Positions 34,128-45,800 of a stretch of DNA of 64,000 bases are shown here, one piece after another. A program made the position numbers and the translations under genes. The stretch covers positions 30,000,501 through 30,064,500 of the forward strand of contig CM076154.1 of NCBI GenBank assembly GCA_038025085.1. Reading direction: 5' to 3'. Source of the stretch: Tetragonia tetragonoides. Taxonomy: Eukaryota > Streptophyta > Magnoliopsida > Caryophyllales > Aizoaceae. The stretch's first letter is position 1. Every line of letters starts with the position of its first letter. Below the pieces are notes generated by a model that was not told where the DNA came from, did no database searches, and saw only the letters and a program-made list of their open reading frames with translations.

Positions 34128-34758
34128 TAGGGCTGGCCACGAGCCGAGCCGAGCCGAACACTGGCAAGCTTGGATTTGGCTTGTTTCAAAATTCCCGAAC
34201 CCGAACTCGAACTCGAGCCAAACTCGGTTCAAGCCACAAAAATTGAGCTCAAGTTTGGCTTGATTAAAAATTACCGAACTCCAACTCGAACTCGAACTTT
34301 TATCGAATTTGTAAACTCTTCTTTACTCTTTTAATAAATGTAGAACATCACTAAGATTCCATGATATGAAATCGCCAAATGATATGAAAATAATTTATAG
34401 TTCATTATCCTAATTGTCTACGACTAACAAAGTTTGTTCACCCAATGAGAACGCTAATTAATTTTACGAAAATAAATTTTGAAAAAGTAAAATGACAAAC
34501 AAAATAGATATTTAAGATAATGATTAGGAAAAACAAACATTAGTTATATTAAATTATTCAAGAAATTAGAAAAAATGTAGAAAGGGCGTGTTTGTTTGAG
34601 GCTCACGAGCTTTCGAGCTGAACACCATGAAGCTTGGGTTTGGTTCATTTATCAAACGAGCTTAAACTTAAAGTTTGAGTTTGGTTCGTTTACTAATCGA
34701 ACCGCCCCCGAATCGAACCTGAACAATTCACGGACAGTTTGACTTGTGACCACCTCTG
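34128..34758. mobile_element. hAT-like MITE
   Basis: The left end TAGGGCTGGCCACGAGCC and the complement of the right end CAGAGGTGGTCACAAGTC form an 18-bp imperfect TIR with the hAT-like YAGRG start. The 8-bp flanks GCCGTAGC (34120-34127) and GCCGCGAC (34759-34766) match at 6 of 8 positions, the hAT TSD length. Subterminal regions are rich in CGAACTCGAACT/GAGCCGAGCC words. 631 bp, noncoding. Confidence 0.7.
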
Positions 34759-34766
34759 GCCGCGAC

Positions 34767-35396
34767 TTATCACCGAGGAAAAAGAGCTTGTAAAGTGGGA
34801 TATCGGCCCCCATTAATTTTCTTATTTATATTCTATTTGCTTCTTTCTTTTAGCTAGGATACGCAACGTAATTTTTCAAATAAGGCTTTATATATTTGCT
34901 GTTATCTATGGAGATAGCTTCGCTTTCCTCAGACGTACTTTCCAGGCCAATCATCAAGATCATACGTACCATACATTATAACCAAATGTTTTGTTAAGTT
35001 TATGCAAAGGGATTTTGTAGCCTAGTGGGCACAGAGATATTATAGCTCATAACGACTACTGTTATAACAACTAGTTGTATGTATATATATGTGGTGTGAT
35101 GCACGAGCTTGCATTGTTAGTACATCATAAATATAATTCATAGTTTCAAATCAGACACATGTGAATGCAAAATCGAAGATAGTGTAGATAATTAAGTCCA
35201 ATGCGAGTACCAAAAGTATATTCAAAAGAGAGAACCATAAGATTGTTGATGACGTAAGACTCTAGAATATTTTGGTATAATTTGTTGTATACAAACAAAT
35301 GTATATTGAAATTTAATTCATTGCTATCCATCATTTTTTTTTATAATCTCACTAGATTTTGTGCCCGTGCGATGCACGGGTTCTTGTTTATCATGC
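34767..35396. other. Spacer with GC hairpin near element B
   Basis: AT-rich. CCCGTGCGATGCACGGG at 35364-35380 is a perfect 7-bp-stem palindrome standing out in AT-rich sequence about 20 bp before the LTR insertion. No gene. Confidence 0.5.
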
Positions 35397-35401
35397 ATAC
35401 T
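35397..35401. repeat. Target-site duplication of LTR element B (left)
   Basis: ATACT, repeated at 41461-41465. Confidence 0.92.
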
Positions 35402-36905
35402 TGATAAACATGAATTTGTTGCATATTTTGTGATGATTTATACCCCAAATTGTTTGATTTAGTGTGTGTTCCATGTCTTTTTAGCTTGAATTTTGTTTAT
35501 CTTGTTCCTCTTTCCGTTTTTGGTGTATTGTGTGCACATATGCTCATTTTAGACCCAACTCTCAAGAGATACAAGGGCATTTACAAGATGGGAAGACCCA
35601 AGGACAAAGTTTGGATACTTCTTCAGAATTTTGTCCATAGGATGTTCATATGAGCTCCAAATCAAGTGATTCAAAGTGCTGTGGAAAGCTAACAAACAGA
35701 GCTACAACTTTCGTGTTTTACGTTTTTGCCAAATCGAAGTGAAAGATTGCTGAAAATGCGTCAGAAGGAAAAAATGACAAAACCATGAGAAAAACGGGGG
35801 AAGAAAAACCCCCGTTTCACCTCAGCAAGCTTTCCAATGCTTGCTGTAGGTGAAAAACGGCCTGACTGGGTGAAAAACGGCCTAGGCCATTTTTGGCTAT
35901 TTTGGCCTTTTTTCGCCCAGTTTCCTGACCCTTGGGCTATAAATACCCCCTTTTGTACGGGATCCTATCCATCCTATCTCATCCTTAGACTAATTTCTCT
36001 AGGGTTTTAACTCTCAAATAGTGAGATTAGTATTCTTAGTGAGTGCAAACTTTGATAATTAGTGTTAATCAACTCCTTAATCCTTAGTATTTGGTTGTAA
36101 GTTTTCTCTCACCTCTCTCTTTCTATCAATACTTGCAATTTTAAATCTTTGTTGTTGAATATTATGGGTATTGTCATTATAAAATTTATTTTGCTTAATC
36201 CCATGATGCTTAGTGGCTAACCTCTCTTATTAGAGTTGGGATTAGCCAACTATGGTGTTTTAATGCTTGGATGATATGATGTATATGTTATTATTTGGGT
36301 AATTGCTTGTTTGGTAGTATGCACCCCAAGTGTTTGATGAAATGCCTAAATGAGTTTATGGCTTTATTTTGATCAACTAATCTAAAATCGAAAGGGGAAG
36401 GTTGATTGTGAGGGTCATACTAACCTATCAAGGAGATTTAGCCACGAAAGTAGGATAAATCACCTTGGGAACTTATTGATTAGTTTGGACTTAATGGACC
36501 TATTTTGAATCTAATCCCATGAAAATAGGTGGTTAGTTTGAGTTAGGTGCTTCCTTTGGACCTTGAAAGAGGCCTTAGGTTACTTGAGTTCTAATCGTTC
36601 CCTTGCACTACCCATTTGATTGCATGTCATATTATCATCCATTGCATTAGAGCATCATTAGTTGGGTGAACCCCCAACTCTAGCTTTAACTCTTGATTCT
36701 TATAATTGTGATTGCTCTTTCCTCTTATGTTAATTAATTAATTTAGTTTTAGTTTTAGGTTTTATTGAACTAAACCACCATCCAATTTACCCGAATTAGC
36801 CTAGCTTTCCCAATTCTAGTGATTTTGATACTCGAAACGCCTCGCTTCTTGTGGAGACGATCTTATTTATTAATTCGAAATACCCGTATACTTGCGGGAG
36901 TATCA
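35402..36905 (+). repeat. 5' LTR of element B
   Basis: 1504 bp, TGATAAACATG...GAGTATCA. It has a hairpin with arms AAACGGGGG/CCCCCGTTT at 35792-35817 and tandem GTGAAAAACGGCCT words near 35850-35890. It lacks about 15 bp present in the 3' LTR near 40465-40485 (CTCCTCGCACACGCG region). Confidence 0.92.
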
Positions 36906-36911
36906 AGTTTT

Positions 36912-36926
36912 TGGCGCCGTTACCGG
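36912..36926 (+). promoter_or_regulatory. Primer-binding site of element B (tRNA-Asp type)
   Basis: TGGCGCCGTTACCGG, starting six bases after the LTR end, is complementary to the plant tRNA-Asp 3' end with one mismatch. Confidence 0.85.
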
Positions 36927-37048
36927 AGAGCAAGGCTTGTTTCGATATTAAAATACTCTTGAATGTGATATACTAGGCTCTTTTCTTTTCTTTTCTTTCT
37001 TTTTTTTGGTTTAAAATTTTCATTTTTATTTTCTTCTTCATTTGTGTG

Positions 37049-37978
37049 ATGGAAACTTCATGGTATCAAGAGGTGTATGGTGATTATTATTCGAAGTCAT
37101 GTGATTATGGTAATGAAAATTATAATCCACATGGCTACATGAATGAGAATAGATATGATGTGCATAATATCTCTTTTGATTGTTATGGTTACTTTGGACA
37201 TGAGGATAATGTGCATCAACTTGGGCATGAAAATGCTAGTTATGCCGATATCATTTACCAAAGTAAGAAAAATGATCATTGCTTTGTTGACTACACTCTT
37301 GCTAATTGGGATCTTCCCGATCTCTATCGAGAAGAGCATACTCCCCAACCCAAGTCAAGCTTGGAGACTCTTTTAGAATAATTTATTGTTCAAACACAAA
37401 AGAGCAATGAGGAGTTACAAGAAACTCTAGGCAAATTGTGTTCCAAAGTTGATGCATTTATCACTCAAACCGAGATGCCCGAGCATAAAGTGGTTCAAGT
37501 GGCTAGTGTGTCATTTGGAGGTCGTGTTGAGGAAGGGGTGATTGATGACTTATATTATAACATGTTCCATGAATTTGAATATCCCGATTCATTGTCAAAT
37601 GAGTATATTGATATGATCCCCTCTCCAATTCCAAGTATTTTCGATGATTCCCCTCCCCCAAAATTCCTTGAAAATGCTTTTGTGAAACTCGATGACGTGA
37701 TTGTGATCTATGACTCTTGTACTCATCGGGTTGATGATCATATCATGAGTTACAAGCCAAAAAGGGGTTATGGGGATGCTTCTAAGTCAATTCAATGGGA
37801 AGGTTCTCCTTTTCATTCCTTTGACTTTTCGAGGGATTTTAACAAGTTGGAAAAATTTTTGATTGCTTACTATATTGTGATGATAATGGCTTCTCACTTG
37901 TTCCTTGATGAGATGTGCTCGAGCTCTTTTGACAAATTGCTACGAGCCTTGGCATGCTATGATGATTGTTCGAAGTAA
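37049..37978 (+). pseudogene. Conserved ~309-codon ORF of unknown function (element B copy)
   Basis: It starts METSWYQ at 37049 and ends ALACYDDCSK at 37978. Only one lesion is seen: an in-frame TAA at 37379-37381 (codon 111), where element A has CAA, so a single C-to-T change explains it. Order: a Tyr/Asn/His-rich N-terminus; the amphipathic helix SSLETLLE and NEELQETLGKLCSKVDAF (about 103-142); an acidic/proline-rich linker (MIPSPIPSIFDDSPPP); a C-terminal block with DVIVIYDSCTH, SIQWEGSPFHSF and MASHLFLDEMC. No zinc knuckle, protease or polymerase motif and no signal peptide. Possible roles (modified Gag, RNA-binding accessory) are speculation. Confidence 0.78.
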
Positions 37979-38133
37979 AGGACAAATGACAAATGACAAA
38001 GGAGGCATTGTCATCATCGGATCAACAATGACTTAATGCATACTCCCAAGTCTCCCCACCACCGAGCATTTTGAAGAGCCAATCATTTTTTAAGTATCAC
38101 GCCCCTCCCCTCCTTTCTCTTTACTTGTTTACA

Positions 38134-38166
38134 TTGAGGACAATGTAATGTTTAAGCATGGGGGAG
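38134..38166 (+). promoter_or_regulatory. Internal (central) PPT-like motif, element B
   Basis: TTGAGGACAATG then TTTAAGCATGGGGGAGAG, about 155 bp after the conserved ORF. It duplicates the terminal PPT block at 39909-39940. Confidence 0.55.
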
Positions 38167-38447
38167 AGTATTGATGACATGTGGTGGTTTGTGGCTAGCT
38201 TTTATTGGATGTGTGGTTGGTGAATTGATGGTATTGTGATGGTTTGATGTGTTGTGGATGTGGTGATTACTCTTGTTGAATGTTTGCATATAGGAACATG
38301 CTAGGTTGCATTTTAATTTTTAACCCATTTAGTTGCATGACTTTGTAGAAATTATCATTTAGATTGCGTTGAGCATGTTTAGGCTTGCATATCATCTAGG
38401 TTGCATTTCAAAAATAAAAAAATAAAAAAAAAAAATTGAAAAGTACC

Positions 38448-38453
<6 letters not shown>

Positions 38454-38528
<75 letters not shown>
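38454..38528 (+). repeat. (GA)n microsatellite
   Basis: About 37 uninterrupted GA units. Element A has only a short CTCTCTCT remnant at the equivalent place (about 11628), so the tract expanded in B. Confidence 0.97.
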
Positions 38529-38532
<4 letters not shown>

Positions 38533-39908
38533 CCCTTTATGATAACTAGTGATGCCATTGGTCGGCATTTAACTTTGGTAGAGAGAGCTTGAGGCCTTTC
38601 GAGGTACAATCCTAAGAGTTTGACATGACTTCTTGTTTGACTTTTGTTCTCTTAGCCCTTTGTATGAAAACATTCCTCAATCACTCGGTAATCTCACTTA
38701 ATTCGTGAAGCAAATGGTATGATTGACATTTAACCGGTGAGATCTCGAGCCTTAAAAACCCACACATCTCTTTCGGTTGTTTGTCTTTCATGAGTGTTTT
38801 GGATTCACATTGGTGGTTAATCTTCTAGAACTTGCCTTAATTCTTGGTCAAAATTGTGCTTGGCACCCATTTTTTGCATTGGTAGGACGGAGGCATTCAT
38901 TTGTTACTTGTTCTTAAGCTACTTTAAGCCAAAATTGCCTACCTAACGCATCATTCTATCACTTTGGAGCCCCTTTGAGCTTATGCCTTTTTCTTGATGA
39001 ACTATGTTATATGCCCTCTTTTCCCAAACACGTTTTTCCTCTCCCGAGTCTAAGACTAGTGTAACTTGTCTCTCTCATTGGGTTGAGTATTGAATTGTGA
39101 AATGGAGTAAAAGATGAGCATGGGGGTGCTTTTGGTGAAGAATGGAGGAATGATGGTTAACTTTGAGCTTGAATAAGCTTTGTAAAAAAAAAAAAAAGAG
39201 TCAAATGAACCTTCTAGAGGTAGAAGAAGGGCTTATATCTCATTTAATCGAAATTATCTTGCCTCGATACTTCTAATTTTAGATTTTGTTAGTGTTGTGA
39301 AAAAGGTTGGTTTAATGGTTGATACATAAGGTTGGAATTGGTGTTTTTGATTTGTGGAGATGTTTTTGCACCCCCTTGATCTTTTGCGAGGATTGAGAGG
39401 ATGTTTGTATTTTCACTAAGTCTTTTTGACTCTAAGCCCACATCCCAAATGTATCCCCACCTTACCCTAAGCCTCATTACAACCCAAAAGTCCTCCCGAT
39501 CTTTGCATGTGGGTTGTCATCTAACGATAGAGATCCTAGAGGATAGGCAAGCTTATGGTAAGATACTACCGATGTTTGAATCTTGAGTGACTATTGATAT
39601 TCTCCCCCAAACACATATGAGTTTGAGTGATCCACACTCCCTAAAGTGAGGGTCTTTCGGACTAATTTGTTTCACGTTTTGAGTGGGATTATCGAGTTGG
39701 TTGAGTGCTTTCATGCTTGTGACTATCTGAATTATCGCCGAAGCTTGGAGCTTATGTGATCTTTTGGTGTACTTGTTCCTTCGATAGATTTTCATGCTCT
39801 TGGTATCCTTGTTTGGTGTTCTACCTCTGTCCCTCAAGTTTAGAGGGTGATCTCTCGATCCTCTTGTGCTAGCTCAAATACTTGCATGTTTTGTTGATTG
39901 GTATTTGC
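38529..39908 (+). other. Element B interior, noncoding 3' part
   Basis: Aligns inverted with element A 10263-11640. No domain recognised. Confidence 0.6.
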
Positions 39909-39940
39909 TTGAGGACAAGCAAAAGATAAGCATGGGGGAG
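39909..39940 (+). promoter_or_regulatory. Polypurine tract of element B
   Basis: TTGAGGACAAGC...TAAGCATGGGGGAG, one base before the 3' LTR. Confidence 0.8.
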
Positions 39941-39941
39941 T

Positions 39942-41460
39942 TGATAAACATGAATTTGTTGCATATTTTGTGATGATTTATACCCCAAATTGTTTGATTT
40001 AGTGTGTGTTCCATGTCTTTTTAGCTTGAATTTTGTTTATCTTGTTCCTCTTTACGTTTTTGGTGTATTGTGTGCACATATGCTCATTTTAGACCCAACT
40101 CTCAAGAGATACAAGGGCATTTACAAGATGGGAAGACCCAAGGACAAAGTTTGGATACTTCTTCAGTAGTTTGTCCATAAGATCTTCATATGAGCTTCAA
40201 ATCAAGTGATTCAAAGTGTTGTGGAAAGCTAACAAACAGAACTACAGTTTTTGTGTTTTACGTTTTCGCCAAATCGAAGTGAAAGACTGCTGAAAATGCG
40301 TCAGAAGGCAAAAACGACCAAACCATGAGAAAAACGGGGGAAGAAAAACCCCCGTTTCACTTCAGCAAGCTTTCCATTGCTTGTTGTAGGTGAAAAACGG
40401 TCTGACTGGGTGAAAAACGGCCTAGGCCGTTTTTGGCTATTTTGGCCGTTTTTCGCCCAGTTTCGTGCCTCCTCGCACACGCGACCCTTGGGCTATAAAT
40501 ACCCTCTTTTGTACGGGATCCTATCCATCCTATCTCATCCTTAGACTAATTTCTGTAGGGTTTTAACTCTCAAATAGTGAGATTAGTATTCTTAGTGAGT
40601 GCAAACTTTGATAATTAGTGTTAATCAACTCCTTAATCCTTAGTATTTGATTGTTAGTTTTCTCTCTCCTCTCTCTTTCTATCAATACTTGCAATTTTAA
40701 ATCTTTGTTGTTGAATATTATGGGTATTATCATTATGAAATTTATTTTGCTTAATCCCATGATGTTTAGTGGCTAATCTCTCTTATTAGAGTTGGGATTA
40801 GCCCAACTATGGTGTTTTAATGCTTGGATGATATGATTTGTATATTATTATTTGGGTAATTGCTTGTTTGGTAGTATGCACCCCAAGTGTTTGATGAAAT
40901 GCCTAAATGAGTTTATGGCTTTATTTTGATCAATTAATCTACAACCGAAAGGGGAAGGTTGATTGTGAGGGGTCTTACTAACCTATCAACGATATTTAGC
41001 CACGAAAGTAGGATAAATCACCTTGGAAACTTATTGATTAGTTTGGACTTAATGGACCTATTTTGAATCTAATCCCATGAAAATAGGTGGTTAATTTGAG
41101 TTAGGTGCTTCCTTTGGACCTTGAAAGAGGCCTTAGGTTACTTGAGTTTTAATCGTTACCTTGCACTACCCATTTGATTGCATGTCATATTATCATCCAT
41201 TGCATTAGAGCATCATTAGTTGGGTGAACCCCCAACTCTAGCTTTAACTCTTGATTCTTATAGTTGTGATTGCTCTTTCCTCTTATGTTAGTTAATTAAT
41301 TTAGTTTTAGTTTTAGGTTTTATTGAACTAAACCACCATCCAATTTACCCGAATTAGCCTAGCTTTCCCAATTCTAGTGATTTTGATACTCGAAACGCCT
41401 CGCTGCTTGTGGAGACGATCTTATTTATTACTTCGAAATACCCGTATACTTGCGGTATCA
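39942..41460 (+). repeat. 3' LTR of element B
   Basis: 1519 bp, nearly identical to 35402-36905. Contains the same hairpin at 40332-40357. Confidence 0.92.
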
Positions 41461-41465
41461 ATACT
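41461..41465. repeat. Target-site duplication of LTR element B (right)
   Basis: ATACT, matching 35397-35401. Confidence 0.92.
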
Positions 41466-41600
41466 CTGTTATTAGAAGAAATATAATAAAAAATTTTAAT
41501 CATATCAATGTGTAAAGTTGATAATAGGAGTAGAAAAGAACAACAATAATATTTTTATCAACAAAAAAGAACACATTTAACAAAGAAATTACATTTTTAG

Positions 41601-41603
<3 letters not shown>

Positions 41604-41677
<74 letters not shown>
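41604..41677. repeat. (TA)n microsatellite
   Basis: About 36 TA units; a second, interrupted TA tract lies at 41810-41848. Confidence 0.95.
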
Positions 41678-41680
<3 letters not shown>

Positions 41681-41849
41681 AATAAATATAATACTTATGT
41701 TACTTATTTCTTAATAAAATAAAATAAAATTATTTTTAATTTCTTTTTAATCACCCATGCATTTATGACTATTTTGTTACCTATTCAAAGCTTGGTGAGA
41801 ACTCAATTTTATATATAATATATATATATATATAATATATATATATAAA

Positions 41850-42712
41850 TGTCGATAATGATGTTCAAATATTTCTTTACTTAGTAATTTTAGTATATAT
41901 CCCTCTCGTAAGTAATAATCAGTATAACAGTCTTGTGTAAGACCAACTTACAGAGAAGTATGGGGTCACTGTTTAGAAATGTAGGGGTTACTTATGGTAA
42001 GCAGTGACCAATGTTTTATTGAAAAGTGATCGTCTCACCAAAAATTGCAAAAAGACCATCTTATAAAATTTTTTGTGTAATCAGTAGTATAAAGGAAGTA
42101 AACAGAAACCAGGAAAAAGAAAATATTGGACACGAGAGAGAGAACACCTTAATCTTTGTCTTTTTATTTTTATTTTTATTTTTATATGTTATGATGGTAA
42201 GAACATATAGCCCCATAAAAGGTATATTATCATATCTGGTCAAATAATCCAGTTCATTTTAGACGTGATCAGGTTATGTAGTTAGAGTCTCCAGCCATCC
42301 CATCCCAAACTGACCAGTTGAGTCAAGGTCTAACTGTTGTCAACAACCCCATATTTCCTTCCATCAAGCACTTGAGATATAAGAATTTCAAACTTTGAAC
42401 TTGGGACCTCTAAATTCGAAAGTGACATGACTCTTAATTACCGTAATCTTTCTCCTATAAGATTCAAGTTTAGGTGACTAGTGCAGTAACATACCCTTCA
42501 ATCGTCCGGGAACTCAAGTGGCTTCGAGTCTTTAACCCTTAAACACTAAACAATATTTCCTTGCTAAGTTGCTATGCAAAGAAAAAAGAGAGAAAAAACA
42601 ACAAAAAAAAGTCTTCAAACCCAGCCGCGTCATTTTCTTAAGGGATACTATTTGATTCAACTCTTTGCACGCTTTTAATAAGATACATCCAGCCACTTAC
42701 AGTTTGCCCCCT
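41850..42712. other. Upstream region of GH3 gene
   Basis: 41930-42055 is a copy of the dispersed repeat also at 24026-24110. From 42061 to the ATG I see no canonical TGTCTC or TGTCGG auxin-response element on either strand, only TGTCTT, TGTCAA and TGTCAC variants. Confidence 0.45.
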
Positions 42713-42722
42713 TTATATATAA
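42713..42722 (+). promoter_or_regulatory. TATA box of GH3 gene
   Basis: TTATATATAA-like sequence about 95 bp upstream of the ATG at 42818, followed by a C/T-rich leader. Good plant core-promoter spacing. Confidence 0.65.
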
Positions 42723-42817
42723 ATCCCCCATCCCTCCTTGCTTCTAGCACTCAAAAAGCTCAAATCCACTTTGCTTGTTTCTCCATATTATCATCCCTCT
42801 TTCTCTCCCTTTCAACC

Positions 42818-45800
42818 ATGCCAGAACCTCCAAATAACAAATCATCTTACCAAAATAATCCAAACCACGTAGACCACAAAAATAGCTATAACAACCCTCA
42901 AGACAAAACCCAAATGGCCTTACATTTCATTGAAGATGTAACTACCAACGCTGATGAAATTCAAAAGAGGGTACTCACTGAAATCCTTACTCGAAACGCT
43001 AACGTCGAGTATCTCCAAAGGCATGGCCTCGGGTGTGGTCAAACAGACCACGAAGCTTTCAAGAAAACTATCCCTATTATAACATATGAAGATCTTATCC
43101 CTGATGTTGATCGGATTGCTAATGGTGATACTTCTCCCATTCTTTGCAACCAACCTATCTCTGAATTTCTTACAAGGTAAAATCCTCAAGTCTTGTATGT
43201 TAAAGGTCAACAACTCCTAGATCAGTGTTCATAAAAACAATAGAAAAACAAAGAACGTTAATCATGACCATTATATACTATTTTCCTCAGTTATGCATTA
43301 TACACTTCTATAGTTCTATATATCTAGCTACGTCTATCATAATTATTTAAATAGACTGTTAAAATAACAACTGATGTTTGACTAAAAGCTAATTTCCAAA
43401 TATACTGCTATAGAAAAAAAATGATTTATTGTCTATTAGTCTAATTTTAGTTCCCGTGTCATTTCACCTAACCAGTTGAACTTCTCATGAATAATAATGT
43501 TTTATAATACTAATAGTATCTAGTAAAGAAACTAAGAAGGTGTTCAGTGGTAGGGACTCATCCATCCTTAATCAAGGTCGAGAGTTCGAATCTTGCCTTG
43601 GACATGGAGCAGCTTTAAATTCCTTGGCCAGCTGTCCCGCCCTTTGAGGTGCCTACAAGTCAGCGCGCGGGATAGTCACTATGGTCGACGGTAGATACCC
43701 TTAATCGTGAACCAAAAAAAAATAGTAGCTAGTATGATACCATGCCCATTGCAAAGTTGACGAAGTAATCTACGAATCGACACATATTCTAACTTATTAC
43801 GTACAGTACTACATAGACGACTCTAGATTTCACCAAAATAAATTAAAAATAGACGACTCTAGTTACTCTCTTTCTTGTTATGATAAATGACCAAGGCTTC
43901 GATTTTTTCAACTAGAACAAACTAAACTGAATTGCTTTTTTTAACTTGACCTTTAACCATTTAAAAACTCGTCTAAACATAATCAATATCGACCTGATTT
44001 GAAAGTATGCTTTGAAATCTTTCCAATAATATCATGAATTTATTTCGAAATAAAATATTATATGAGTGATAAAGTAACAAATGAATTAAATTCAATCAAA
44101 TTGAACTAATACCCTAAATTTAGGAATAATTAGGCTGAGGAGAAAGTGCCTGAAGATTATCGAGGACATTGGCAGTAAAACTAAGGAAATAACTCAATCA
44201 CATATCTGCATAAGTTTTTTGGGATGTAAAAATAATTACAATAATAATTTAAAAGTTAGCTGTCCTTAATCAACCATTTTGCTAAGAACATTTTTTACCC
44301 CGCCTAAAGAAAGTTGTTAAGATTGAGACACTAAGTGTATTAAGTCTTGGTTTAGGGGTTAAAATTGAGTCTTTGACTATATTAGGTCTCAAGCGTTCAA
44401 CTCCCCTTCCCCTATTATATACATTAATTTATTGTACTGACCTTGTGACTCTCATAGAACGGAAAACCAAGTCATATAGTCAACTAGATTGTACTCTGAG
44501 ATGAGAAGGTCCTTCTGTCTCCACTCCCCTTCGAGAAATTATTAAATGGTCCCGAAACATGCTTTCATCTCTTAGAAAAATCACTTTTTTGGGCCTTGAA
44601 TGTAAGTGACCTCCACTTATTTTATGAGATGTGGAAGTATTAGTGATCTGGGACTATGTAATAATCTCTTCCCCATTCAAATCTAAATTAATATGAGCCA
44701 TTACCTAACCGTTTTAATGGTAAACTCACAAATGTTTTTGGCAGCTCGGGTACCTCAGGAGGCGAGAGAAAACTAATGCCAACTATTGAAGAAGAGCTAG
44801 AGAGGAGATCATTGCTCTATAGCTTACTTATGCCTGTGATGAGTCAATTTATGCCAGGCTTAGACAAAGGAAAAGGGATGTACTTCCTCTTTATCAAATC
44901 AGAAGCAAAAACTCCGGGCGGGCTATTAGCCCGACCCGTATTAACCAGCTACTACAAAAGCAAACATTTTAAAGACCGGGCTATAGATTCTTACACAAAC
45001 TACACTAGCCCAAATGAGACCATACTTTGCCCTGATTCCCACCAAAGCATGTATTCCCAAATGCTTTGCGGGCTTTACCAAAATAAGGAGGTTGTTCGGG
45101 TGGGTTCTGTGTTTGCTTCGGCCTTAATCCGAGCCATCAAGTTCCTAGAAAAGCATTGGGAGCTCCTTTGCCATGACATCCGAACAGGGTCCATAAACCT
45201 GGAAATAACCGACCCAAATGTGAAGGAGGCCGTGTCGAGGATCGTGGAGCCTGATCCGGACTTGGCAGATTTTATTGAGGCTCAGTGTAGGGAGGGTTCA
45301 TGGAAAGGGATAATAACTAGGTTGTGGCCTAATGCTAAGTATATTGAGGTTATTGTGACTGGAGCCATGGCGCAGTATATTCCAACCCTTGACTATTATA
45401 GTAATGGTCTTCCCTTAGTTTGCACTATGTATGCATCTTCTGAGTGCTACTTTGGGATTAATTTGAACCCTCTTTCTAAACCAAGCGACGTCGCTTACAC
45501 CATTCTTCCTACAATGGCTTACTTTGAGTTCCTGCCTGTATACCGGAGTGGGGACATGGAAGAACAAGAATTGGTTGATCTTGTTGATGTCAAACTGGGG
45601 CAAGAGTATGAGCTTGTTGTTACCACTTATGCAGGTACGTGATATCCATTTTTTATGCAACAATTATCTAAGTTCTCGGTAAAATTGCAATACTGACTCT
45701 ATTTCACAAAAAGTTACAGTAATTCCGGTCTTATGAAAGTGTTTGCGCACATTATTGTTTGTAGGATTATTTTACTTGCTCTTTTGAATTCCTAGTTGCC

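Larger units (their letters stand above)
35402..41460 (+). mobile_element. Non-autonomous LTR retrotransposon, element B
   Basis: A complete 6.06-kb plus-strand element with LTRs 35402-36905 and 39942-41460, tRNA-Asp-type PBS, PPT and perfect TSD ATACT. The 3.0-kb interior has the conserved 309-codon ORF (one internal stop), an internal PPT-like motif and a 75-bp GA microsatellite, but no gag-pol. It is related to element A along most of the interior. Confidence 0.92.

Noticed and set aside
38454..38528. GA tract considered as CRISPR-like or satellite array
   Set aside because: It is a simple dinucleotide microsatellite; no spacer structure.
42665..42817. Upstream in-frame ATG extending GH3 by 51 codons
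   Set aside because: It lies before the TATA box and its translation does not resemble GH3 N-termini; MPEPPNN at 42818 does.
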